Source of the DNA: Diphasiastrum complanatum
Lineage: Eukaryota > Streptophyta > Lycopodiopsida > Lycopodiales > Lycopodiaceae
Assembly: GCA_029204225.1 (NCBI GenBank)
Contig: MU832583.1
Location: 1 to 64,000 of the forward strand
Length of the DNA: 64,000 nt
Direction of reading: 5' to 3'
In this document: positions 22,584-32,902 of the stretch, one piece after another
Position numbering within the stretch: the stretch's first letter is position 1
Layout of the letters: each line of letters opens with the position of its first letter
Made by a program: the position numbers and the translations under genes
Notes under the pieces: generated by a model
The model's database searches: none
Told to the model about the DNA's origin: nothing
The model's input: only the letters and a program-made list of their open reading frames with translations

Positions 22584-23000
22584 TTAAGCAAACTTGTCAT
22601 ATGTGTCCCAAAGCCTGAACACTATGTTGAGATCCTTGGGCATGATGGTCACCCTCTTGGCATGGACAGCTACAACAACAGTATTAGAAAAAAATTTCAC
22701 CTGAAAATCCTCATATGCTGTGTGCAGCGCCTCAATTGTCGTTACCGTCCATCTCACATCTGTAGATAGACTTCTTGTCACCTGCCTGATGGACCTCTAT
22801 ATGTGAGATTTCGGAATCAGAAGATTATTTGTCTTCTGAAGCTTCCAAATATCCTTGAGCCATGGAGGGTCTCTTCTTCTGGCCCTTGGCCTAGGAGGAG
22901 GTGGTGGTGGACGAGGTGTCGATTGTGGATTTCCCTGACCCGCACCTGAAATTGGTATTCCACCTGAATGCCCACATGCTGTCTGCTTGGTCCGCGCCAT
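22584..23000 (-). pseudogene. histone H3-like sequence (CENH3-like features), one internal stop
   Basis: ATG at 23000 opens MARTKQTACGHSGG, matching the H3 tail MARTKQTARKSTGG at 10 of 14 positions. K4 is kept; R8 and K9 are replaced by Cys and Gly. A proline/arginine-rich tail follows. From IWKLQKTNNLLIPK to about H3 residue 131 the frame aligns to H3 with no gap, and HAKRVTIMPKD is intact. I count about 33 identities in 81 core positions. A Pro after LLI and a Trp at the F84 position recall plant CENH3, but the longer CENH3 loop 1 is absent. A TAG at 22797-22799 falls exactly on H3 Gln68. The total to the TAA at 22584 is 138 codons against 136 in H3. No intron is seen. Read as a degraded H3-variant or H3-mimic sequence lying between two retroelements; function is unknown. 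Confidence 0.8.
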
Positions 23001-23490
23001 TAATGTGTAGTAGCGGATCAGTGCGTGATAATGTTGATTACAGGATCAGACCTCAGGTCGGACGCGTCGAAGTGATACCGGAGCTCAACAATTACGTAAG
23101 TTGGTAGCGGATGGGCGCGCACGAGTAGAAACGGATTGAAGGAAGTTGGTTTTGAGCATGCTGAATCAATATCGCATGGATGTAATTAACTATAAGCAAA
23201 CAAATTTTAGCGTCATCGATCAGTATATATAGAGAAAATCAGAAATATTTGCAAACGTGGTGGCTCATATTACGATGATGATTACTCAGAGGCTTGTCAA
23301 TCAAGTCAATCTAAATATCCATCAGTCTTCAAAATGATAACAAGATGCTCCGGTCGAGATTTAACAAGAGTCCTGTATGGAGGAATGGAGATGTGTGATG
23401 CAAGTGAAAAACTTCAGGAGGAAAAATATGACTGTGGCTCAAATTAAAACTTCTTATGGGAAAGAAATATCTCAGTGAATGATTGTATGC
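23001..23490. other. flank between H3-like frame and gypsy B
   Basis: No coding signal. Near 23350 the plus strand reads TCCGGTCGAGATTTAAC, resembling one unit of the 24-bp minisatellite found in the B leader (30420), so part of this may be retroelement leader. No LTR is visible at the 3' end of B here. Confidence 0.35.
23221..23232 (-). promoter_or_regulatory. possible TATA box upstream of H3-like frame
   Basis: CTATATATACTG on the minus strand, about 220 bp before the ATG at 23000. This is the right orientation and a plausible distance for a plant promoter, but there is no supporting evidence of transcription. Confidence 0.3.
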
Positions 23491-23692
23491 TTAATTGGGA
23501 ATATTGAGATATAAAACATTCATGACAAATGAGCATTTATAGAAAAAGAAGATGTACAGAAAGTAAATAAGTACAAGCATGAATATAAACAAGAAAAGGA
23601 TAAAAAAATAGGCATGCAAAAAGAGAATAATAGAGCAAGGAAGAAGAGAAAATAAATAAATAAAATGTAAAATATATACTAGGGAAAAAGTG

Positions 23693-25141
23693 TTAAATTG
23701 GGTCAACAAAAAATAACTCTTTGTAATACCGCCGTAGACGACCACCGTTGACGACAGTGTCTAGGAGTATTCTGTCAAGTGTTTGCAACTGGACTGCACC
23801 ATTAGGAAAGATTTTATTGATAACATACGGTCTCTCACTTCGGAATTTTAATTTTCCGGGGTGCTTCTTTGATGTATAAAGAAGCACCTGGTCACCTAAG
23901 TGTAAATCTTTGTTGCGTAAGTGACGGTCATGCCAGGCCTTTTGACGACTTTTGTTAACTAGTTGTGCGTGGTAAGATATGAGTCTTGTCTCACATAACT
24001 AGGCTAACGTAAATAGCCTAGTTTTGACTTGTTGCTCAATTGTAGCTTTCTCACAGAGATCTGTAGAGAAGGCTTCCATGACTCTTAGAGAAGATACTAA
24101 GAACTCAACTGGCATTACCGCCTCTTGACCATACACGAGATGGAATGGGGTAACCCACCCTGTGGCTTTGTTCAGGGTGGTGTGATAAGCTCAGATAGCT
24201 GAGAAGAGTTTCGATTCCGAATCATAGCGACTGGTTTCAACTATCTTTGGTAATATCTTATATATCATCTTGTTAGTTGATTCGGCCTGGCCATTACATC
24301 TAGGATAGTATGGTGTACTCCTTCGGTGAACTACAAGGTAATGGCGTAGCAAATTATCAATGACAGCATTTAAAAAGTGCATGCCGCAATCACTAACTAG
24401 CTCTATAGGACAACCAAAACGTGTAGTAATGTTTTTGTAAAGAAAATGCATGATAGTCTTTGCGTTGACGTCCTTTGTTGCTCGAGCCTCAACCCATTTA
24501 GTGGCATAATCTGTGGCTATTAGGATATAACGGGCTTGTGTGTGTTTCGCTGCTGGGCTAATTGGTCCAACAAAGTCAATTCCCCATTTATGGAAGGCTT
24601 CGCCTTCTATAATCGGAGTCAAAGGTGTGAAATTTGCTTTCATATTTTTCTTGGCTCATTGACAGACATCACATGATTTAATGACAGCAAATGTCTCTTT
24701 AAATAATGATGGCCACCACAAGCCTGCTCGAGGGATAATTTTAGCTGTCGCTTCAGCAGAGAAGTGACCGCCGCCAATGCCCTCATGAGCCTGAGATATG
24801 ATAGGTCGTATCTCAGAATTATAAGCACATCGTCGGATAATACCGTCAATGTCCCTTTTGTAAAGTTGTCCTGCTATTAGCTGAAAGGGCGCTACTTTAA
24901 GCAAAAAATTTCTTTTTGCAACCGTATTCAAGCCTTCTTTGAGTCTGTCAATTGTTAGGAACTGAGTGATCTCCTCAGCCCATAAGGGTGTAGCATCAAT
25001 CTGAAAAAGACATGCATCAGGAAGATCATCGTTGACTGGTGCAGTTGCTTTTTCAGCATTAGGGAGTCGGGAAAGGTGATCCGCCATGAAATGTTGGGTT
25101 CCTTTCCGAACTACTCGTAAATTAAATTCCTCTAATATCAA
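23693..25141 (-). pseudogene. gypsy B integrase
   Basis: The zinc finger (25141-24656) includes HEGIGGGHFSAEATAKI and SCDVCQ. The core (24643-24191) includes WGIDFVGPISPAAKH, ATDYATKWVEA (first Asp), VSDCGMHFLN (second Asp) and CNGQAESTNKM (Glu), giving a complete DDE set. The C-terminal portion (23887-23693) has YVINKIFPNGAVQLQTL. A stop at 24658-24656 splits finger and core, and the stretch 24190-23890 is shifted. No chromodomain is recognisable, in keeping with an OTA rather than chromoviral element. Confidence 0.88.
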
Positions 25142-25147
25142 TAGCCA

Positions 25148-25508
25148 TCAAGCTATATGGCCCGTTTTATAGGATTTATTAACAATATATAACAGGGCTT
25201 GATGGTCGGTGTAGAAGGCAAAGGTCTGGTCTAGTAAATAATGTCGTAGTTGTTGAACAGCATAGACCATTGCCAATGCTTCGCGTTCAATTGTTGTATA
25301 GTTTACTTCAGCAGGAACGGATTGGGAAATCTTTGCCATACTCGTCCGGTTGTGCAAGAAGACCTCCAATGCCATACTTATTGGCGTCAGTATGCACATG
25401 GAACTCTTTCGTGTAGTCTGGCAAACGGAGTATGGGTGCCGTGGTAAGGGCTGTTTTCAACTCCTCAAAGGCTTTAGTACGTTCTTCACTCCATCGAGGA
25501 TCTACCAC
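25148..25508 (-). pseudogene. gypsy B RNase H
   Basis: 25508-25308 reads WSEERTKAFEELKTALTTAP and EFHVHTDANKYGIGGLLAQ. 25399-25148 continues with NYTTIEREALAMVYAVQQL and FYTDHQALLYIVNK. The D, E and D catalytic positions of gypsy RNase H are all present, but a frameshift near 25320 separates them. Confidence 0.82.
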
Positions 25509-25510
25509 AA

Positions 25511-26275
25511 CTAAATAAACGAGCGGGCCTTGCCGGCATAATCGATTGTAAAGATGCGATAATAATTTGTGCGATAATAATTTGTGTGACCGAGGAAGAC
25601 GTAAACTTCCTTCACTGGTGCAGGTAAGGCCATTTCAACTATTACCTTGATTTTTGAAGGGTCAGCAGAAATATCGTCCTTTGAAATTATATGTCCGAGT
25701 ACTACCCCATGGGTGACCCAGATTTGACACTTGTCAGGGTTTAGTGAAATTCCAAATCTACGACAACGAATGAAGATTTTCTCCAGTGCGTCAAGGTGCG
25801 TAGCCGCTGAGGAATGTACACCCAGATCGTCGAGATAAATCTTGACAATCCAATGTAATAGGTCTTGGAAGGCCAATTGCATGACGCTCTGAAACGTTGA
25901 AGGGGCGTTGCATAAGCCAAAAGGCATGAAATTATAAGCATAAACCCCATTTTCTGTGGCAAAGGCCGTTTTGTGTTTATCTTCAGTGGCTATTTGAACA
26001 AGGAAATAACTGTTGAATCCATCCAAGAAGCTGAAAGCTTCAGCTCCTGCCATTTCCTCTAAGATTTGGGTCATTAAAGACAAGGGAAAATGGTCTTTCT
26101 TCGTATTCTTTAGATCGACACAGATACGAAGTTTGCCATTTTTCTTGGGTACAACCACAATGGGTGATACCCAATCAGTATGTTGGACTTCATAAATGAA
26201 GCCAGCATCTAGCAATTTCTTAATATCTTCATGGATTTTCTTCCAATAGACGAGGTTACATCTGTAAGGTAACAA
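25511..26275 (-). pseudogene. gypsy B reverse transcriptase
   Basis: A roughly 254-codon open stretch with all main palm blocks: VSPIVVVPKKNGKLRICVDL, SFLDGFNSYFLVQIATEDK (catalytic Asp), FMPFGLCNAPSTFQ, IYLDDLGVHSS (catalytic YLDD) and VVLGHIISKDDI. Compared with A it keeps the LRICVDL block and the YxDD box. A short duplicated NYYRTNYYRIF appears at the end. The RT lead-in is in another frame (26714-26256), so a frameshift separates it. Similarity style is closest to Athila-group RTs. Confidence 0.9.
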
Positions 26276-27199
26276 GATTAGCGTTTTTTTCTAAAGTAAT
26301 TGTATGGACCGCTACTTCAGGCGGGATTCCTTTCATTTCTATATAGTTCCATGCAAATACATCCCTGTATTTCCAAAGTAAAGTTTCCAGATTAGAGAGT
26401 TGTGCGGACAAAAGGTGTGCACCAACATGAACTATTCGATCCATCTCCTCATCAGGATCTTTAAGGTGAAACAGAATTGTTTTAGCATGTCCTTCAAAGG
26501 AGTTGGAACTTGGTGTAGGTTCCCAGTGTGGCTGTGGTAACTGGATAACAATGTCATCCAGTGTGAAATCTTTAAACTTTGGTTCCACAAAGTTTTCTGG
26601 AACTTTGGGAATCATTTGAGTTGAGTCACTACCGGACGTGGAAGCTTGGTCTGATTGTTTGGTTGTTGTCTCCTTAGAAAAGGGCTTAATTGGCTGCTTA
26701 AGCTTCTCACGCAACTGTTTTTGACGCTCGGTTAATTTTGTATCAGTAATTTTATTTTTTGTAACCGAGGTTTTTGAGATTTTTGAGTGGGCAGTGTTGT
26801 TGCCTCACTTATCATGTCGTCATCGATTGTATCCTAGACTTCGTTTGGATACACGTCCCATGTGTATACTTTGGGATTGGGCCTATATGCTTGTGTGTTG
26901 GGTACTTTGGATGTCAGTTGGACATGAGCCAATGGCCCTGGTGACTTGATCTCCTGCGGAATTGATTTTGGCAGATAACGTTGGGCATCTAGATAAAGGA
27001 GTACATGTTCATCCGTCATTTCAACATCATCCATGGAAAGAATACCTTCTTCCGAAACATGAGCGGTAGAGGCGCTAGGTTCTCTTGGGCACCAAGCTAT
27101 AAGAATTGGGTCAATCATCATAAGTGGGATGATGGGTGTATCAATGTCTGTAGAAGACGGTGGAATATCCACATCTTCTGCAGCGATTTCGATACGACA

Positions 27200-27775
27200 T
27201 CAGTTGGAGTCAGCACAGTCGACAGTGGCTAGTGCTTGACCCCAATGTATTATGTCCGTGGATCTTGTATAGTGGCCTTTTGGTTGGATCGGGACACTAT
27301 CTGATTCGTCATAAGTTGTTGATGACTGATCATCATAAACTTTAGCGGGTTTGACATGGCCAGTTGAGTCAACAGTGACTCGTTTGTCGTGATTGCCAAA
27401 GGTGATTTTGCTATGTTTCCAATCTTGGACAACGCCTGCCATCTGGAGCCAGGGTGTACTAAGAAGGAGTTTATAAGTATTTGCATCTTCTGGTAAGTCT
27501 AAGATGACACAATCGATTACAAATTTGACACCTGCTATTCGAACATTGATATTTGATAAATGACCAGCAGGGTTTGTAACTCGTTGATCAACCATGCAAA
27601 GTTTGTATCGTGGTTGATCGAGGGTATGGAAGCCCCATGACTTTGCCAATGACAAAGCCATTATATTGACACCTGATCTGCTATCAACGATAGCGAACAC
27701 TGTGGGATAGTCTTTATAGGACAAAGGCAAGGTGATGCTAGTCCCCTTAGCAACAACTATATTCAGCAAATTCAT
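27200..27775 (-). pseudogene. gypsy B protease region
   Basis: A 191-codon frame beginning NLLNIVVAKGTSITLPL and AIVDSRSGVNIMALSLAK, followed by LLLSTPWLQMAGVVQDW, which includes the second conserved hydrophobic strand of retropepsins. The catalytic tripeptide reads DSR rather than DSG: the Asp is kept but the invariant Gly is lost. Copy A has the reverse defect (ESG). Upstream and downstream frames connect it to Gag and RT. Confidence 0.78.
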
Positions 27776-28090
27776 AAAAAACTGGGGAATTTCAGGAATC
27801 TCTTCTGTTTTTCGCTGGTCATCAGGAATAGTAGGCAGCTGAAAACTACGATGGATATAGCGTTGAATCCCGTGAAAGATTTTATCGCGCTATGGAATGG
27901 CATAGTGAGTTGAGCTTGCAGGAGGTTAGAAAATACTTCAAGTCCCTGTAGGGATTCCTCTTTTTCAGGGATCTGAACGGATAACAGACTTTTTGTATGT
28001 TCTTCCTCTCGCAAAACTCATCTCTAAATTCATTGTATTGCCTTTGTTCCACGTTTGGGTCTGGGTAGTCTTTGGGTAATGTGGAAGCTG

Positions 28091-29171
28091 TCAAGTGGCT
28101 TCCATGTTGGTCAGCAGATTTAGCATTGTTTTGTTGTTGTTCTTGGTGCTGGCGTTGTGCTCTAGTGAGAACTCTAACAGTTTCGGATGATATATGACGT
28201 GTTGGAAAGATCCTGTTAGGTTGTTTAGGACGGTCTTTGAAACTGTGTTTGTGAACATAGTCTGGACACTCCTATTGGTATTGGTTCTTAACTTTACAAT
28301 CACCCATGAAGTGGCCAGTTTTGCCACAAATAAAATAGCGGTTGCTCATTGGTCTTGTGGCAATAGCATAACCATCTTGAATGGCTAGCTGTGCTGGATT
28401 TTCTGGTGGTGTGGAATACTCATTCCGTTTGCACGAGCATGAGTTGTCGGTTTAATACAGTTGAGAATTAGTAGATGGGAGTGTGGTATCGTGATCATAT
28501 GAGTGATCGTAGGAGTTTTTAACAAGATGTGTTTGTGCAGATTCTTGATGGTGTCTATGTTTTTGTGCTCCTAGATCAGGTTGTCCCCTTGGAGGTGGTC
28601 CTAAGAGCGCCAGTTTTGGTTGAGGTTCATGTCTAGATTGTCTGGGCAACTCTTGTATATGGACTTGGTTGTTTCATGGTGGATAGTGCTGGTGTTGGTT
28701 TTGTGAAACAAACTATTGTCGAGGAGGTTGATAATGTCCCCCTGACTGGTGGTGAGGCTGATTCCTCGGGTTATAATAGCAATAAAGTGAGGTATGACCC
28801 ATAAACTTGCAGATGTCGCATTTGATCAATGAAGTATCTGGAACCGAGTGGTATGAAGGGCACTCATTGCCTGTGGGCGCACCTCGACAGTGAGGGCACC
28901 ATGTATTCTCTCGTCTATGGTGGATTTGGCCAATGGGTAACTGACCTGACATCGAACTATGGATAGACTTAAGAGTGTTCTGAAACTCTTTCGTGAGTTT
29001 CTCCATCTGTTGCTGGTTAAGCAATTCCATTTGTGTTTTCCATAACTGTTCTCGTGTTTTCTCATTTGGTCGAGCTTCTTGGACAACACGATGTGCTCTC
29101 CGTTCACGCGGCTCATCGACATTGGATCCCTCATCTTCTTCTCGAATGGCATCAGACATGGCTTGTTTCAA
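28091..29171 (-). pseudogene. gypsy B Gag zinc-finger region
   Basis: 29171-28713 carries a long charged segment (EKTREQLWKTQMELLNQQQ), CPHC and CDICKFMGHTSLYC. 28649-28452 is the QSRHEPQPK-type linker, and 28327-28091 is the second knuckle region with altered frames. The same arrangement is seen in A. Two finger clusters separated by a Gln/Pro/His-rich linker appear typical of this family. A stop near 28455 and frameshifts break it. Confidence 0.75.
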
Positions 29172-29269
29172 TGATGCATATTCATCGTTGGAGCAAAGTT
29201 CGCATCGTATCTATCGTGGGAGTCCAACGAGGAACCAAATGATTTGCATAGATTTAGTTGGTTGTTCTT

Positions 29270-29640
29270 GTACCTGACTTTTTAATCTTTTAAATCTTTC
29301 TATGTAGTCACGTAGTTTCTCATCTTTTGTCAAGTTTTGATGTTACTCAGCTTGACAAATGGACTTTCGATCAAACGAAATGGCTTAAAACATCTGATGA
29401 AGGCTTCCTTCAAGAGTGACCAGTCTCGTTTTTCTTCACGGTCAAGGTTAAAAAACCATTCTCATGCTCGATCGATCATGGTCATTGAGAAGATTTGAAC
29501 CATGGCTTTTGGTGATGTCTCGCCATAGACATAGCATGCATTCTCAAAGACTTGAAGAAATCTTTGAGGGTCAGTGTTGTCGTCATACTTAGGTAAATCT
29601 AACTTGGGAGTACGTTTTTCAGTATGCGGAACATTATTTG
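29270..29640 (-). pseudogene. gypsy B Gag core
   Basis: Minus-strand text KYDDNTDPQRFLQVFENACY, then AMVQIFSMTM, EWFFNLDREEKRDWSLLKEAF, matches the Retrotrans_gag capsid pattern (D-P-x-x-F, F-E, W-F, W-x-x-L-x-x-F). In-frame stops occur near 29466 and 29345, so it is non-functional. It is the only clear Gag core among copies A, B, C and E. Confidence 0.75.
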
Positions 29641-29972
29641 CAAAAGCTTCGTTTAAGTGAGCTCATGCATGTGAAGATTCTGGAGCATGAAAGTGTGGTC
29701 GATCGTATGGAGTTTCAAAACGCATGGGTTCCCATCTGTCAAATGGCTCTTGGACTTGGGATTTCATCTAGAATATCTATTGAATCAAGCCTGTTTGGTA
29801 GATGGAGAGACCATCTACGGTGGATAGTCCTTTGTGGAATTCGGATCGTAAGGACAATCCATAACAAATCTAGAGTACCTTAGGATTGGGTAAGTAGGCC
29901 TCTTGGACTCTTTGTTGTGTTTCTTTTTTTTTTTTTTTGTTTTGAAGTTAACTTGGTTCAAGTTGGAAGTCG

Positions 29973-30600
29973 AAGCTCTCGGTTGAGAGTTGATAGAAAA
30001 TCCTCGGTTGAGAATTGATAGAAAGGTCCAGTCGAGAGCTGAGAGAATGGCTTCGGTCGAGATCAGATAAAGTACTTCGGTTGAGATTTAATAGAATACG
30101 TCAGTTGTGATCTAATAGAGTACTTCGATTAAGATCCAACAGAATGCTTCAGTCGAGATCCAACGGAACGCTTCGGTCGAGATCTAACGGAATGCTTCGG
30201 TCGAGATCCAACGGAACGCTTCAGTCGAGATCTAACAGAACGCTTCGTTCGAGATCAAGACGGAAGGCTTCGGTCAAGATCTAGCAGAAAGCCTCCGGTT
30301 GAGATCTGATAGAAAGTTTCGGTCGAGATTTGAGACAAGCCTCCGGTCGAGATCTGATTAGATGTCTCTGGTCGAGATTTGAGAGAAGCCTCCGGTCGAG
30401 AGCTGACAGGATGTCTCCGGTCGAGATTTGATAGATTGCTTCGGTTGAGACTGGATAGAAAGCTTCTGATTGAGGTCTTATAGGATGCCTCCGGTCGAGA
30501 TATGACTGAAAGGCACCAGTTGAGATGCGACAGAAGGTCTGTGGCCGAGATGTCAACTGAAAGGCTCGGTTGAGATCTGATCAATGAGCATCAGTTGAGG
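29973..30600. repeat. 24-bp minisatellite in gypsy B leader (about 26 units)
   Basis: Degenerate tandem array of a unit like CTTCGGTCGAGATCTAACGGAATG, with period 24 in the best-preserved centre (about 30128-30245) and 23-26 elsewhere. Scattered single units of the same motif occur in the equivalent leader of element E (36515-36640), so the array is an expansion of a family-specific leader motif. Open frames crossing it are artefacts of the 24-bp period. Confidence 0.85.
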
Positions 30601-30654
30601 GCTAACTCAGAACTTGGCAAGATATTCCTAGTAGCGAGTCGGTCGAGAGTTGGT

Positions 30655-31757
30655 GTGTAGTTTCAATAGGTGAATGAAACAAGGTTCCGTCCGGTCCAGA
30701 CGAGAGCCGTGGAGCTCGGCTAGGTAAGGAGCGTGAAGCCTTGGTCGAAAACGAAGTTGTACGTCGGTCAAGACCAAAGTGACAAGCTCAGTAATGATGC
30801 GTGTGAGAGACTTCAGAACGATGGTCTGGCAGCACAGATCGAAAAGGTTTGATGTTGATAAGTGTCTGTATAGCTATGGAAATGGTGCCAAATGTTCATA
30901 GATTCCAGCTGAATCTATGAACATGGGTGTTTCTGCTCTAGAAACTGGGTGTTTCTTCCCGTTTCCAACAGCCAGTTCTTTATAGTTAAGTCTTCTTGCT
31001 TAGACCGGTTCCCAGACAGAAGTATGTCTCAGTTTGCAACGTGTATTCCCAGCCTGTCAGTGGAATGAAATGGTTACGTTTACTCAGCTACATGCATTTA
31101 CAAGCCATGCAACCAATCCTAGCTCCAGCATAGATCAGCGTTCTGGATAGAGAGCAAATCTACAATCTATCTAGCAAACTACCTTAGGAAATCAGGGAAT
31201 AATGCAATAACAAGATTAAGCTCTCAACAAGAAACAAAAATCAAGAAAGTTGACTTTCTAACAGCATTCTAGCAGCCCAAGGATCAAGAAACACCCATTT
31301 CTTGATGCTTGGAATGCCCAAGAACAATCAAGGATAAGATTGTTAGCGAGTATGCAAAATCAGATCCACAATCTCAGCCTCTATAGTTTGTCTGCATGCT
31401 GAAACAAAATCAAGAAACAAGGAAGTTAATCCACATCTATATTCCACAAAGCAAGAAAGTAAGCAAGAGATCTAATTAATCCACGATCACAAAAAGAAAT
31501 CAGAACATGCTCATAGGAATTTCACTCAAGAAGATTGCCATGAACAAGGAGCTTCACAATTGCCAAGAACTCGTGGAAGATCTTCTTTATTCAATCAAGA
31601 GGAATGACAATACAATCAAAGCTCCCTCACAAGAGAGGGGGGCCAAGCAATAGGGCTGCCCATGTGGAGCCCAAGTGGCAATTCCACTAATTTAGACATT
31701 ACAAGTGGAAAAAGCCCTTCCACTAGAGGTCACCATCAAAAGGTGGCTCACTCTAAA
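30655..31757 (-). repeat. gypsy B 5' LTR, truncated
   Basis: The minus strand matches the plus-strand LTR at 33165-34325 along about 1.1 kb (for example CACCTTTTGATGGTGACC, CTCCTTGTTCATGGC, CATGTAGCTGA). The first roughly 260 bp, which include the TG start seen at 32903, are missing at the right end, where relic F begins. The 3' end of the LTR and its PBS are not sharply defined. Confidence 0.8.
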
Positions 31758-31765
31758 TATTACAT

Positions 31766-32902
31766 TCTAAAATCGACCTGTGAACTTCGGACCCCGATCA
31801 CTTACAGTGTTAGATGGTTGTCCATATAATCTAAAGACATTCCACAAAGATTTGAGCTAACTACAATACCTTCACCGTAGTTTTTCCCAAAATAAACGTA
31901 GCCAATTTGGTTACTGGTCAACTATGACCCAGATAGCATCATTTTTTTTATTTGTACATGGTAAACCAATTACAAAATCCATCGAGATACTATCCCAATG
32001 CTTGGTAGGAATATCCAACGGATGTAACAAACGTCTAGTCTTTAAGCGTTCAACTTTATTCCACTGGCACTAATCATAGTTTAACACATAAGATTCTACA
32101 AAAGGTCTTAAATTTGACCAATAGAAACCCCTTTATACCAAATCTAATGTACGATGTATACTTTGATGTCTAGTGCAAGGTGCATCATGACATTCAAACG
32201 TAATTTTCTTGCTAACAGCATCCGGTTTGGGTACATATACCTTTCCTCTTCTGAACAAAAGTCCATTACAAATGAAAACATTTTCACTACTTTCTTATGT
32301 TTCTCGTCAAACTGATCACCTTGCAAATCAATTCTTGATTGAGAACCCAACAGAACCTTTTGCAAATAGGTCCAAAGTGAGGCATCAGCCACCTGTTTTG
32401 GGACTACCATTTTGAGTTTAACTCCTTTCAACACATTGTTGAGAGGTGCGGCAATCTTTAAATAGTCAATAATAAACTTACCAAAAAAAATAGTGAATCC
32501 AAGAACAAATTTGAGTTCATGCATAGTCATAGGAATTGGCCACAATCTCAACCCCTTGCCAAGATCTAACATGACCAAGATAAAGCCATTCTTTCTTTCT
32601 GAAAAATTCACATTTTGACTCTTGGCATAAAGCTTCTCTTATTTTAATATCCTCGAAACAATTCGAAGGTGCTTCCTTTGCTCTTTTAGTATCCTATTGT
32701 GGACTAGAATATCATCTAGGAACACCACTACAAACTTACCTAGATATGTACAAAATAAATCATTCGTCATCTATTAGAATGTTGTTGAAGCATTAGTCAA
32801 ACCAAAAGAAAAAGCTAAAAATTCATAGTGACTGAACCGAGTCCTAAAACCAATTTTCAATACATCAGCCGGATGTATTCTGATATGATTATAACTCGTT
32901 TG
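31766..32902 (-). pseudogene. relic F: gypsy RT, RNase H/connection and integrase start
   Basis: A different gypsy lineage from A/B/C. Minus strand: IRIHPADVLKIGFRTRFSHY and FSFGLTNASTTF (32890-32780), VVVFLDDILVH (near 32720, catalytic LDD), MHELKFVLGFTIFFGKFI (about 32520-32450), later polymerase/RNase H text, and finally VSDRGPKFTGRF near 31790, the second Asp of integrase. It is cut on the left by the B LTR and on the right by LTR J. Stops and shifts throughout. Confidence 0.85.

Larger units (their letters stand above)
23491..29880 (-). mobile_element. gypsy copy B: near-complete gag-pol, degraded
   Basis: The most complete copy of the OTA-type gypsy family in the window. Minus-strand order: Gag core (29640-29270), Gag zinc fingers (29171-28091), protease (27775-27200), linker, RT lead-in (26714-26256), RT (26275-25511), RNase H (25508-25148), integrase finger (25141-24656), integrase core (24643-24191) and C-terminus (to 23693). 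The leader carries a minisatellite (29973-30600) and the truncated 5' LTR is at 30655-31757. The 3' LTR is absent. About ten frameshifts or stops separate the domains. Confidence 0.9.

Noticed and set aside
22584-23000. A bona fide functional CENH3 gene
   Set aside because: An in-frame TAG at Gln68, no intron, normal-length loop 1 and a retroelement setting argue for a degraded variant or mimic. CENH3-like residues alone are not enough.
21714-23000. H3-like frame as the env-like third ORF of gypsy B
   Set aside because: It lies downstream of B pol on the same strand, but C, the sister copy, goes from integrase to PPT and LTR in about 320 bp with no such ORF, and no LTR follows the H3 frame. 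Kept only as a possibility through the leader-motif finding.
30255-30584. Two overlapping minus-strand ORFs of 91-109 codons with repeated STG/SRPEA text
   Set aside because: The 24-bp period keeps several frames open at once; this is minisatellite, not protein.
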